A DNA stretch of 64,000 nt. Origin: Fennellomyces sp. T-0311 (Eukaryota > Mucoromycota > Mucoromycetes > Mucorales > Lichtheimiaceae). A program made the translations under genes and the position numbers. The stretch covers positions 434,001 through 498,000 of the forward strand of contig JALLLT010000011.1 of NCBI GenBank assembly GCA_025266875.1, in the 5' to 3' direction. Positions within the stretch are counted from its first letter, which is position 1. Each line of letters begins with the position of its first letter. The notes under the pieces were generated by a model. That model had not been told where the DNA came from. It worked only from the letters and a program-made list of their open reading frames with translations, and did no database searches. Positions 11,107 to 23,100 of the stretch are shown in pieces.

Positions 11107-14100
11107 TCTAGCCATTCATCTATACCCGCATCTTCATATGTATACTTTCTCTCCATCACTGTATAAAATATATTCGTTACATTCGCTTTTCTTATTTTAT
11201 TGTATAAAATGTGTCATCGCCTACGAATATCACATGCGTTTTTGGTGCCTGATTACCAAATAATGTGGAGTGGGAAACGCTTTGTGTTACAGAAAGCGAG
11301 GATCATCGGTTCCAGCCATATATATACCGAAATCGGTTGCACCGTCAACAAGGTATACTTTTGATACGCTTTTTCGCGTTTCTCAGTCTAAATGGGCTAT
11401 TTAACAGAAGCATGGATCATTTTATTTGCCAGGATCCTACTAGTCCTGTCAGGGATAGCGACATCGATATCGGTACACTGATTTCGTTGTAAAATATAGT
11501 GATCGATCCATTCGTTCAAAGCCCAAGTAATTGAAAATTCACTATTGTTGGCCGCTCATGGTACCCGCTTTAATATTCTTAGATCAATGTGACCACTGGG
11601 ACAGGAAACTATAGTACATAACGATACAGAGAAGAAAAAAAAGATTCCAGCCAATAGCGAGTCGAGATACTTTGCCGGTAATGTCGTATTGTGTATCTAG
11701 ACATGTCATGTATATGTATGAGTATGCCATCGCAAAGTACGCACGCAAAAGCTACTCACGCTCAACCACGTCGATAGTGTGCTACTGCTATATTAGTTCA
11801 ACATTTTATTGCTAGTCTTTTACTGACAGTTTGTCCCCGTAGGCCAGGCCTGCTCACATATTGAGGCTCGTTGCGCTGGTACATATCAAGAAAAAGCATG
11901 CGAAACAACAGGAATCTACACATTAAGACTACTAGACTAGAATGTGGCTAGTGGAGATTTATTTAACAATCGCACTTACGGCCAGAAGGTGGATAAACAT
12001 TGAGAGAAACTAAATAGATAGGGGATCCGGTGGACTCAGCATGGAAACAGGAAGGTCAGCCCCCAAATGTAACGCATGGCAAGTTTTGCCGCATTAAAGC
12101 TCGTGGTGGTGCCGATAGCACTGTATCAAGTCTTGCAGAATAGCGACTTGTTTGCAATACTTGTTCATTCAAGTGCAGTACTGCTGTATATCTCCCAATT
12201 CCAGGGCAACGCGTGATCTCCCGCAGAAGAATGTACCATGTACCTTTTGAACCACGAGTGTTCTGCATATTTGTTACATCCCGCGTTTCCTGCACAGCAC
12301 AGTTACTGTCTTCACCCCACGACAATCCATAATGGCGCCTTTGTCACATAATACTGTGATTTTTTTTTTTGGCATGAGATGCACTAAGCTTGCATCTGTC
12401 AATAAGGGATAGTATCGTGTCGTCTGGAAACATGAAAAGTACATACATATGCAGCAACTTTTAAACTCATTAACTTTTGTTGATCACATTTATAATAAGC
12501 CTACTTTTCCAGTAAAAGTATCAAAGACAGATCCTGTTACATACCGATGGCATTTAAAAGCGAGGTATACGAGCATAAATAGAAAACATATTGAGTTACT
12601 CTATCGCTTAATATAATTGCATATTCCGTCGATGCTTTGCATATTGATGTGGGAAACTTTTCATGCATCGGTGATGTCTATTCTATCGGGATATACGTAC
12701 ATATAGCAGTAATTTTAGGCTACATCATTTGATACGTATAACATTTGTTGGTAAAGCAACTGAAAGCGATGCGCATTCTGGTGATCCGGTTTGAAAATCG
12801 ATTATCACCCCAAACATCGCTCATTGATATAGTATATAGAATAAACAACACATGCATTGATGATTGCTTAAGACAATAGTAAAATCAATCACATGTTTTA
12901 TCTAAATTTGCCTGCAAAATATGACTTGCGCACATTGCGAAAGAGAACTTTGATGGATAGCCATACAATGCGGATAATCATTTGAGCAGAATTTACTTCT
13001 TGATGAGAGAGCCTGCTGTCATACAAAATTTCACAGCTACGGTAGTTTGAGAGAGTCAACCATCGCGACATGCGATTCATCATTGGGTACGAAAGCTGCG
13101 CGTGCTATAATCGTAGTAAATGATAGAGCTCGATCCGAAATGCTAGCAATAATTCTAATACATACTCAAATGTAGCACTTTAGAAATTCACGAATGCAGA
13201 CATGATAGAAAAAGGTATGAGTCACGCCCATTCTATTACAAAATCCTTGTCACGACGGCATAGGATGTCAAAGGCATCGATTAAAAGCCTCTCAAAAGTC
13301 CTTGTTTCGGTCAATTAGATGAAAATTCTTTGTGAGGAATACACCGGTAGCTCTACAGGTTGAACTTTTAATAGTTTTTTTGGCACAACTGTGGCTCTCA
13401 GGATGAGTAGATTTAGCTTGAAATATGTATGGGGATCGATCGAGAACAGCAATTATAAAGACACAGCATTCACAATAAAGATACCGCCGATATAGAAGTC
13501 GCAACGTATCTTTGAGAAGGTAACCAGAACCCAATGGTAGGTCGGATAGCTTGTAGGACCACGCAAATATGATGCCGATGGATCCAATCGCAGCGAAAGT
13601 TCACATACTCGAGAAATGGATGGAAAGAGGAGTCCCATGAGCCTATAAACCAGGTGCAACAGATCAAATACACAACATGCCTGATTACGGCAGAAAAGAA
13701 CCAGAATAAGCTCAGAGAAACTGCAAGGTACTAAACTCAAAAGTCAATTTGTATCATACATGCAAAACGACGGCCAAGAAAGATAGTATGGCCTTTTTTA
13801 CAAAAGATAAAGATAAGCAATGCAGTCCCACTCGTGCACAATGGGTAATCGTAATCCACGGAAATATGAACTTATCAATCTAGAGAACGACGTCGGTGGT
13901 CAATTATGGCAAGGCAGCAAATGCTCCAAAAAGTTATGAAATAAGTGAAAAAGAGGGTGATTTTGTTCGGAATCTACTGTGATAACACAAAATACATGAA
14001 CGACTATTGATCAATTCGCGGCGTAGGAGTGTCAAAGTGGATGAATCTTACTGCATTTTCCAACGTGACCACGATATCTTGGACCACGGCTCGAACAACT

Positions 14101-14758
14101 TGGTGGTTCTTGCCCTGGAGGAGTTCCGAGAACCATGCATTGACAAGATGCTATGACGCCAAAATCAACAGGAGGATTTTGGTGTTCCAGTCACACCAAG
14201 ACTGTCAGTGTTAGCACATGCAAGAAGAAGGTGTATACACCAATATGGTGTAGGTCTAATAAATCTCAGAATAAATAATAACTTTTGGACTGCATCATTA
14301 CGGTCATGGAAAGCGATCACCCAAATATATCACTTTCCCGGAACAGTTTCAAGAAAACAGTTAGAGTTGATACATAACCTCAAAGTACTTGGTTCTTTTA
14401 TGATTGGAAGTCGAAAGATTAAGGCACACACTGCCATATATAAAGACCTGACTCGTTACAATACCCTTGCTTGCTTGTTGAATTTTTAGCTGTATTACTT
14501 GCATCCTAGAAAAGTTATGGCGCATGAAGCATATGTAACGAATAATCATCTAAGGTATAGCTGCGTCAAGTGCTAAATAAGTACACGAGCAACTGGGAAA
14601 AGCGGTGAGTTACATACCAGCACGATCAGCGCATAAGATGCGCCCAGATCACCCAAGCTTATTTGAAAAGTAGCCAATCAGCTTATTTCCTAGCTTTTTT
14701 TTTAGTCGGATTGTTGAGTTTCTTCTTTGAGAGGTTGACAACTTGACCTTTGCTCTCA
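11107..14758. other. Gene-poor AT-rich region
   Basis: About 3.65 kb between the MFS gene and the phosphatase gene. Only short open frames on both strands, none with a recognisable domain or a splice-consistent extension. No tRNA, rRNA or clear terminal inverted repeats were found by eye. Confidence 0.5.
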
Positions 14759-15880
14759 ATGGCCAATACACGTAAAAACCAAAGAACAAACAGCACAAAG
14801 ATCGTCGTATAAAAATGCTCATCCGTTGCCGATTTATTCAGACGATTTGCAAGAATACCTGTCATTTGCTATTGCCCTGGCGAAAGAAGCCGGCAAGATG
14901 ATTAAGGATGCCACCGAGACCAGAATGTCTGGCGCGGGAAGTCAGGTTGTGATGAAGTACGACAATCCTACCGACTTGGTGACAGAAACCGACCAAGCGG
15001 TAGAAAAGTATATCAAGCAACGTTTGTCTCAAACTTACCCGGAGCATCGGTAAAGAAAGCAACTGACGTTTCTATAACGTTTTGCTAACAAGACAAAAAA
15101 CAGGTTTATTGGCGAAGAAACAATGGCGGAAGGTGTGGAAGCAGAGTTTACAGAGGAGCCTACGTGGATCGTCGACCCCATTGGTAATGAAGAAAACGGT
15201 CATGAAAAGAGAAGAGTGGGGAACTTATCAAGGAATTAGATGGCACGACAAATTTCGTGCACGGACATCCATTCGTTGCGGTGTCGATTGGGTTGACGAT
15301 TGCCAAGGAACCCGTGGTGGGCGTGGTGTACTGTCCATTGTTTAACGAACTTTACTCGGCAGCCAAAGGACATGGGGCATTTCTCAACGAAAGCAAGCGA
15401 TTGCCATTATACCAGCCATCGCCACCGCCATTGGGCGACCTGTCACAGTGTCTCGTAGCAACCGAAGCGGGGTCGGACCGATCACCCGAAGTGTTTGGAA
15501 AGAAGATGAACTTGATCCACACTCTCTTGAAGCAAAAGGAACAGAACGGCAAGCAAGCACACAGTATTCGGTGCACCGGCTCGGCGGCGATCAACATGTG
15601 CAGCGTTGCCAAGGGGGTGGTAGATGTGTACTGGGAAGTCGGCTGTTGGGAATGGGACGTATGTGCTGCGATCGTGATTGTGCGCGAATCGGGAGGCATT
15701 GTGGTGACAGGCAGCCATATCGCGGATCCAAGTCCAGTCAACCTGTTTAGCCGCAAATACTTGACCATCCGTGCGGCGCAAGACGAAGATTCGCAGCTCA
15801 AGGTTGCCGAGCAGATGTGGAGCATCATTCCGGAAATCGATGCACCTCGCAAGGCTGTGCCTGGAGGCTTCGAGGCGTAA
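14759..15880 (+). CDS. Inositol monophosphatase family phosphatase
   Basis: Mg-dependent, lithium-sensitive phosphatase of the FIG superfamily, acting on inositol monophosphates. Proposed exons: 14759-14771, 14842-15049, 15104-15183, 15240-15880, about 313 aa. Catalytic motifs are intact: GEET, the metal-binding DPIDGTTNFVHG (assembled across the third intron), and WEWDVCAA near the C-terminus. The main frame has no in-frame ATG upstream of codon motif DLQEYL. A 13-nt first exon reading MANT plus one base, followed by a 70-nt intron (GTAAAA to TTCAG), restores a start and keeps the frame. An alternative is a downstream ATG at 14898 that would cut helix 1. Convergent with YDJ1, 209 nt apart. 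Confidence 0.93.
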
Positions 15881-16089
15881 ATTTATAGACAAGCGCATAG
15901 ACTTTTTTGAAATGATAAAAAAAAAGATGTATTTTTTTTTTTTACATAGAACGCACACAAAGAAAAAAAAAATTAACAGAGCTTATCCCGGACGACAATG
16001 TGGTGTGTGCGTGTGTGTGGGTGTGCGTGAGTGAAAAAAAATGGCATAAGTGACGAATTGAGTTGAAAGGTTTGATTCTATGTGACAAT

Positions 16090-17376
16090 TTATTGCTGGG
16101 CACATTGGACACCAGCGCCACCTCTGGCATCTTCATCATCCTCTTCCTCGTAGGCGGACTGTGCTCTCTGGGACTGGTATCCGTCTGCGTCGGCCATGAC
16201 GACCTCATCCACGTGCTTGTCACCGAATGCTGGGAGAGCGGCGCGAGGAGGCAGAATCGAGTCGAGTTTGGCGATGGTGTCGGTATCAGCCCAGTTGGGG
16301 TTGGGGAACTCCACCTGGAACTTGACAAACATGTGGCCGTGGTTGTGATGGCGGTAGGTGGGCATACCTTCGTTGGGGATGACCTTGATGCAGCCGGGTT
16401 GGATGGCCTCACCGGGCAAGACGGAGACAAGCAAGACACGTTCGTCGAGGTGAGGGATGGCGAACTGACCACCGGCCAGAGCTGTCAAGAGATCAATCTT
16501 GGCCTCGTAGACCAGATCATCGCCCTTGCGCTGGAAACGCTGATGTGGCTTCTCGTCAATGGCGATGATGATATCGCCGGGAATGATGCCAGGTGCTTGG
16601 TCGCCTTCGCCAGAGAAAGTGATGCGTTGACCATCACGCATGCCCTTGTCGATGAAGACTTCGAGGATCTTGCGTTCAGAGACGATCTTCTTGCCCATGC
16701 ACTGCTTGCAGCGGTCCTTATCGTTGATGACCTCACCCTCGCCACGACAGTCAGTGCAGGGTTGCTGGATCTGCTGGACCATGGGGCCCATTTGTCGCAT
16801 CATGATACGTACACCGTTGCCATTGCAGGATCGACAGGTTTGCATGGCGCCTTCCTTGCCACCGCGGCCTTCGCATCGTGAGCAGATCACGCTCTTTTGC
16901 AAGGCAAGCTTGGATGTCTTGCCTGCATACAGTTCCTCCAGAGACACCTTCAAGTGGTGCATCATGTCCTTGCCACGACGGGGACCGCTGGGACGGCTGG
17001 AACGACCTCCACCGCCAAACAGGCCTCCACCAAACAGTTGGGAGAATAGATCCTCTGCATCCATGCCGCCGCCCATTCCTCCTTGACCATTCAATCCTTC
17101 TTCACCAAACTGATCGTACATTTGTCGCTTTTCCGAATCAGACAATATTTCATAAGCATGCGAGATTTCCTTGAACTTGTCACCGGCTCCAGGGTTCTAT
17201 GTGGCATATTAGTCACAGAAAATAAAAACAAAAACAAAAAAAACTTGTCAGCGAAATGCGCTTACCTTGTCAGGATGGTACTTTAAGGCAAGCTTTCTGT
17301 AGGCCTTCTTCAATTCACTTTCGGAGGCATCAGGGCTCACGCCAAGGATATCGTAATATTTTGATTCTCGGACCAT
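16090..17376 (-). CDS. YDJ1: Type I Hsp40 co-chaperone, Ydj1/DNAJA family
   Basis: J-domain co-chaperone that delivers clients to cytosolic Hsp70 and stimulates its ATPase. Two exons: 17376-17266 and 17196-16090, 405 aa, close to the 409 aa of yeast Ydj1. The J domain begins [12 protein letters not shown] with the HPD tripeptide at residues 34-36, at the exon junction. A Gly/Phe-rich linker ([17 protein letters not shown]) is followed by four zinc-binding Cys repeats: [24 protein letters not shown] and CKQCMGKK. The last has lost the usual GxG. The C-terminus is CAQQ, a farnesylation CaaX box as in Ydj1. Its 5' flank contains a step-type heat-shock element candidate at 17755-17777. Confidence 0.97.
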
Positions 17377-18539
17377 CGTGGATATAGATTGAGTTTGGGT
17401 GGAAAGGAAAGCGAAAGAACGAGCGAGAAAGATAGGGCCTGTCCTTTAAAAGTCAGAATGTCAGGCACAGCTTCGCTTTTTTCAAAAACTTTCATTGGTC
17501 ATCCAGCCGCAGAGCAACCCCCGTCAACCACTGCCGTTAGATGGAAGCGAAACACCATGCTGAAACGAAACCTATCGCGCGAGATAAGAAGAGTTCCTTT
17601 TCGTCCGCTTTCTTTTGGCGCTCTCCACGGACGGGTGCGTCATGTTGGGGACCGTCTCGTCGTCGCTTGGCTGACTGCCGGTTCTAGCCCGCATGCGCTC
17701 TCGGTTTCTTTCACTGTGGATGAGTATTTTGTGTAGCGGCATACTTTTTTAATGGAATGCTCTGGAATCTCCTCGAAACGGCGTCTTCACTGCTGGTTCT
17801 ATTGAAGCCCGTTGTTTCTGGAATCGGTCCATTCTTTGTTTTTTTTTGGCATGCGTGTCATCGTTTGTAAATAATGAGCCATCTACAGACGTTTTGGGGG
17901 CCCAACCGGCAATTGTTATGCCTATACCGTCAAAAAATAAAGTGAGAAACCTAAACTCTCTTTCTCTCGTTTACTCCACAGATCCATATGACGTGTCCAT
18001 GGCCCGCATGTTCGAAGCCACAAAAAGGTTGCCTATTATGTAAGCGTGACATGGCTCGTTCTTACTGCGCCGTTGCAAGAGTTGGCTTGGTCGGGCGTAC
18101 GTGGACATAGCGAGTGAGCTGCGCCTGATCATGGATATAATAAGAAGAAAACGGCCGCATGCCAAGCCAATGAGGCCCACGTGGCCAAAGATCTCATTGA
18201 CACACGACAAAGGAAGAAAAAGCATCCACTGCGGTATCTACATGCCAAAACGTAGGGCGGCATAAAGAAGTGTTGTCAGCGATAAGAAAAGTGTTGCTAG
18301 TCATTGAGTCGTCCAGAGCCGTGAGCACGGATGCAGTAGAAAGCTCAAGCGCCGTGAGAGAATGCAGAAATTTACTGTTGATACATTGGATCAATAAAGA
18401 AGCTTGATTTTATCAGCAGCAAAAGGATGGACAATGAAGCATAAAGTGAATCCCGCCTTGCATAATATAAATCAAGTTGTTTACCACTTTACACACACTC
18501 CTTTTTTTTTTCTCCCTTTCATCTTTCGGTTCAAGAGCC
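17377..18539. other. Divergent intergenic region between YDJ1 and the acidic protein gene
   Basis: About 1.16 kb carrying the promoters of two divergent genes. It includes the three-GAA HSE candidate. Open frames here (for example 17389-17736 plus) show no domain. Confidence 0.55.
17755..17777. promoter_or_regulatory. Step-type heat-shock element candidate
   Basis: Three GAA triplets at 17755, 17765 and 17775, spaced exactly 10 nt. This matches the step-type HSE arrangement (GAA units separated by one skipped 5-bp unit) bound by fungal Hsf1. It lies about 380 nt upstream of the YDJ1 start codon, in the region shared with the divergent gene at 18540. Confidence 0.4.
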
Positions 18540-19247
18540 ATGGAACAGCAAGTGACGTATTCCGGCTGGACTTCATTGGAAGTTGGCCATATGACGCAGC
18601 AATACGATCAAAACTTTGTCTTGTACCGAGAATGCAACCAACAGTAAGTCCCTCAATCAACCCAAGCAGCACTTATTATTTTCTCACGCGAAAAGCGAAA
18701 AAGGTCAAGTGGACTCAATTGCAAGATTCGTATCTTTGATTTGGCACAGTCGGATATTCGAGATTTTCTTGCCCAAGGCGGCATGTGTCGCGTGGTTGTT
18801 CGTGGCATGATGCGTACTGCGCCCACGACGGAGCCAGGGTGGGTCCAAACATCCACGCGCTATCTGCATGTAACGTGGATCGTGCGAGATCAAGGCCCCG
18901 AGTTTTTGGGCGATGATATTCGAGAATCCCAGTCAAACAAAAAGCTGCAAAAAGGAATGTATAGTGCCAAGGATGAAGATGAGGACGATGACGATTATAT
19001 TGAGGGTGACGATGATGAAGAAGATTTGGGCGATACGGAACTTGAAGAAGAAGAGGAAGAGGATGATGATGAAGAGGACGATGATCTCATGGACGAAGAC
19101 GAGGAGGAGGACGAGGAAGATGATGACGATCAAACGGTGATAAAGCAAGAGTCGCTGGATAGCTTGAATGACAACAACAAGCGACCGACAAGTGAAAGCC
19201 AGGACAATGGGAAGAACAAGAAGCGAAAGAATGGCGGGTCATCATAG
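18540..19247 (+). CDS. Uncharacterised protein with acidic C-terminal domain
   Basis: Two exons: 18540-18643 and 18710-19247, about 214 aa. The start ATG follows a T-rich leader. The intron uses donor GTAAGT and acceptor CAAG and restores the frame HGLNCKIRIFDLAQ. The N-terminal 110 residues look globular (IRIFDLAQSDIRDFLAQGG, then TSTRYLHVTWIVRD). The C-terminal half is an almost unbroken Asp/Glu tract from about residue 118 to 175, ending in a Lys-rich tail (GKNKKRK). Such acidic tails occur in histone chaperones and other nuclear proteins. I do not recognise the N-terminal fold and give no function. A hydrophobic frame exists on the opposite strand, but it is the complement of the acidic codons. 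Confidence 0.7.
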
Positions 19248-20177
19248 TCCGATCGGATGGGACTATTTTCTTATGGCAAAGCTTTGAAAAAAATAAAACG
19301 GTGTACGCAAGTCCCTCATGAAGTCCATAAACGGGTAGAATTCCGATAGATACAGAGGCCGACTGGTTGTTTGACACGCATTCTATTTTCTGTGCACGAG
19401 CTTTTCGGTTGGATTCATTAGTAATCGTTAGGACAGTATGACAGATGATGATATCGTCATGGCAGCTGATGAATGTGTCTGAGTTTTGAAGGGTATTTTG
19501 CTATGTGAATTCAAGCCCGACAAGTTAAAGAAGTATATTGCGGTTGGCGATAAATTTTTTTGTGCTGGGGACTTTAATGGTGACGTGTGACAGACGGAAG
19601 GAAAGACCCGATGATGGACCGGGAGATGGTCAACCGAGTGGAGAAAAAAAAAACTTTTTTTGCAAGTAAACAAATCTGGACTCCATTGAGCGAAACATAG
19701 CCAATGAAGGAGCAACAAGCAATGGTTTGTAAGATGGCACAAAAAATCCAAAAGGCGACAATGGCAAGGGCTTTTGGCTAGGGCTTTGCAGTGCAAAAGA
19801 GGATGGACGGTTTGCGGGGTCTATGGGCACACATCAGCAAGCGAATGGAGGAGACGCGGATGATTTTCTGAGGTGAAAAAGCCTGATGTGTCAGTAGCAA
19901 AAAAAAAAAAAAAAAAAGCTGAGCTCCCCGCTCCAACGGCTCTTATTTCGTAGGTTTCTCATTTTTATACACCATTGTAAACCACCTCGCCTACTTTTTT
20001 TTTCCACACTGTGCTCGGTTTGGGCGACTCTCTTTTTCCTTTCCTTTTCTCCCAAACTTTTTCATTACCCGTACTATGCACATTGTGCGTATTCCCTCTT
20101 TATTATAACTTATACTCAAAAACCCGGATTCCAGACGATCGTTCCTTTACTTATTAACTAATTGGAGATACCTCAAG
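19248..20177. other. Intergenic region upstream of the KH gene
   Basis: 930 nt holding the 3' end of the acidic-protein gene and the pyrimidine-rich 5' region of the KH gene, with a long A-tract near 19900. No gene supported. Confidence 0.55.
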
Positions 20178-23100
20178 ATGGCGTCGACGCAACTATCCAC
20201 CGCCTTTTCGTTCTGCTACGCCCCTCCCGCCTCGAGCGACTACAGCGCATTCGTCGACAACGATTATTTCGCCAGGCGCGAGGCCATCATGTCCGACCTG
20301 CGAGATAGATGCAATAACGTCATGGCTCGCCACTGCTGTCAAATTGCACTCACCGCAGCACCTGATACAACGCTGGCCTCGATTAAGCCACAGACCATTC
20401 ACGTCGATAAGCCGACTGACTACAACATTACATTGACCGGTCCTCTTAACACGGTCATGGCCGCTCGAGGTGATTTACTGAACAATTGTCCTCTAAAGGT
20501 AAATCGCTCTCTCTCTCTCTCTCACCTTTTTTTTTTTTTTTTCAATTCAGGCTCTGCTCTAGATCCTTGTTTCAATTTTATTTTTTATTTTTTTTTATTT
20601 TTTACTAACTGCAACAATCCTCCCCCAACAATTATAAATCAAAATAGATCAACGTTACCCTGAAGATTCCCGTAAAGGATTTCCCAACAACCACTGTTGC
20701 CCGAAAGCAATTCGACAAGATTGAGAATGAAACTGAAACTCGCATCGTCATTGTACCACCTCCACCTCATCGTTCAGCCTTAGCTTCAGAAAACAGAGTA
20801 GCCATTGTAATCACTGGTCTACCGGATCTGGCCGAATATGCTCGTGTCCGTGTACTGGTGGCTCTTGACGAGATTGTAAGTTCTTTTTTTTTATGGGTCT
20901 ATATCTTTTTTTTTTTTTAAAAAAAAAAAGAAGAGGTATATTAACCACAACGCACACAAAAAAAATTAGTCCAATTTGCGATCAGATATCTTGCGTATAC
21001 CGTTAAAGCTTCATAACCTCATTTGTGGTCGAAAGCGTGCCGGACTGCAGCCTATTATCGAAGAAACAACCACCAATATTTATTTTCCTTCGCCGTTTGG
21101 AGATTTATCGTCCGTCGAAGCCGGTATGGATGTCGCCGTGGTAACGGATGGTGGGGCAACGCCGTTGCTAGAGGAACTATCTCCACCCATCTATATCACC
21201 GGTGAACATGTCAATGTCACCCGCGTCAAGGAAATGCTAGGTAAATTGGCGGTCCAAAAAGTAAGCATCTCTCTCTATCTCTCTCTCGTTTTCCCGGTTT
21301 TATCTTGCTGACGATTTGTGTATTTTTTTTTTAAAAAAAAAGGCAAAATCCATGTATCATAAAGACGCCGTTCTTCATTCCCGAAAACTGGATTGGATGC
21401 TGTTGCATCGCAGAGAGGAGTTGCGCAAGATCATGCATGACAATGGTAAACTTTAAATCTATTTCCCGCGTATTTTTTTTCTAATCTTTTTTATGATTAT
21501 TATTATTCCCCCCAGGGTCCTACATTGAATTCCCACCACTTGGTTCAGGCATGCGCACTGTTACTGTCTATGCAGAAAATCGTGTCAATGCAGAACGAAC
21601 TTTGCGCTCACTTAACTTTTTGGTACGTCATCTTTAATATTTTACTGCAATAACAAATAACTCATTTGTGTATATGACAGGCTTGCACGATTTACGAAGC
21701 GTACTTTTACTTTAACAATCGAGATAGCGCGATTTTTGGTCCAGAAGGAACGACCCATGACTTTTTTGGTTCCATCAGCAACATTGCAGGCCTTTTGGTA
21801 CAGCTATCTCAAGCATCAGGCGCAGAAGTCATGTACAAGGATGAGATTGGCTGTATTGAAGTTTTTGGCACGGAACGTGATGTGCGCAACGTGTATCAAC
21901 GTGTTCACGAAATGGCCTTTTTAAAGGTGAAAAGAAAAAAAAGTTCATAACGACGGCAACTAAACTTTGCGACTAGGTGTTCCATCAAAACACGGTATTC
22001 AATATCGAATTATCCAACGAACAACGGGAGTTTATCAGCGGAAAGAAGAGCGGAAAGATCAACAAAATCATGAAGACGACGGGCGCCAAAATCAAATTCA
22101 ACGCGTTCAGCGACTACAACTTTGTGATTGAAGTCGAAAGCACCAGTGTCATCAAGGCATTGGACGGATTATCGATGCTTCAAGACGAGCTTCCGGCCGA
22201 GATTTCGTTCTACGTTCCCGAAATGTACCACAAACGGATCATTGGTGTTGGAGGAAAAAACATTCAGAGGATCATGAAAAAATACGGCGTGTACGTCAAG
22301 TTTTCCAACGCTGAAGAATTCGCTGCGTTGGGCGGATACTATGACAATGACGACAATGTTGTTGCCCGGACACCCATGAAGAACCAAGTCAATCTCGACA
22401 ATCTTAGACATGCCGTGATGGAGCTTATCACGCAACGTGACAAGGACTATGTTGCCCAAGTCATCCATATTCCATTCCGAATGCATCGCACCTTGCTACG
22501 CGACCAAAGCAACTATTTCGCCGAGCTCAGCAAAAAGACCCTGACACGCATTCTTTGGCCAGATCACGAATTGGCGACTGACTGTGTCACGTTGGTCGGT
22601 CCGTCCACCGAAATCGAGCATGCAGTTGAATTGGTCCAAGCGATCATTCCGGAAGCTTATGAATTGTGTGTGCCACGTTCATCTACGTTGACAGCAGCTT
22701 TGGCTTCCGAAAACTTCCAAGAACTGGTGCATCGGATTGAGAGGGAATTTCATATTCAAGTGGATGTTCAAACATCACCGGTTCAACCTCCTCCTCCTCC
22801 CTCGGTTTCGTCTTCTTCTCCGTCACCCACGGTGACTCAGTCTCCACCCACGACGGCAGCACCAGCAGTAGTGAATGTTCGCAATGGCAGTCAGACTACC
22901 AACAGCGCCCCAACATCGCCTTCGAGATCGACGCCAGCGCCCTCGTCCAATGGGTCTCCCATTGTGCCGGAAAGCGCCGACTTTTGTATTCCCTTGAAGA
23001 CCAGCAAGAGCAACCTTGGAAACCTGTCTGCTGCTCTGGATATTTTGATCGCGTACTTGCGCAACCACAATGTGACACTGTATGACAGTGCTACACCCAA

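Noticed and set aside
15352..15852. 166-codon minus-strand frame over the phosphatase gene
   Set aside because: Fully antisense to exon 4 of the inositol monophosphatase; no independent motif.
16063..16881. 272-codon open frame opposite YDJ1
   Set aside because: Lies antisense within the YDJ1 coding exon; its frame openness reflects the codon pattern of the chaperone. No domain in the translated product.
18933..19148. Hydrophobic frame antisense to the acidic tract
   Set aside because: Asp and Glu codons (GAN) read backwards give Leu, Val, Ile and Phe. A mechanical consequence of the acidic run, not a membrane protein.
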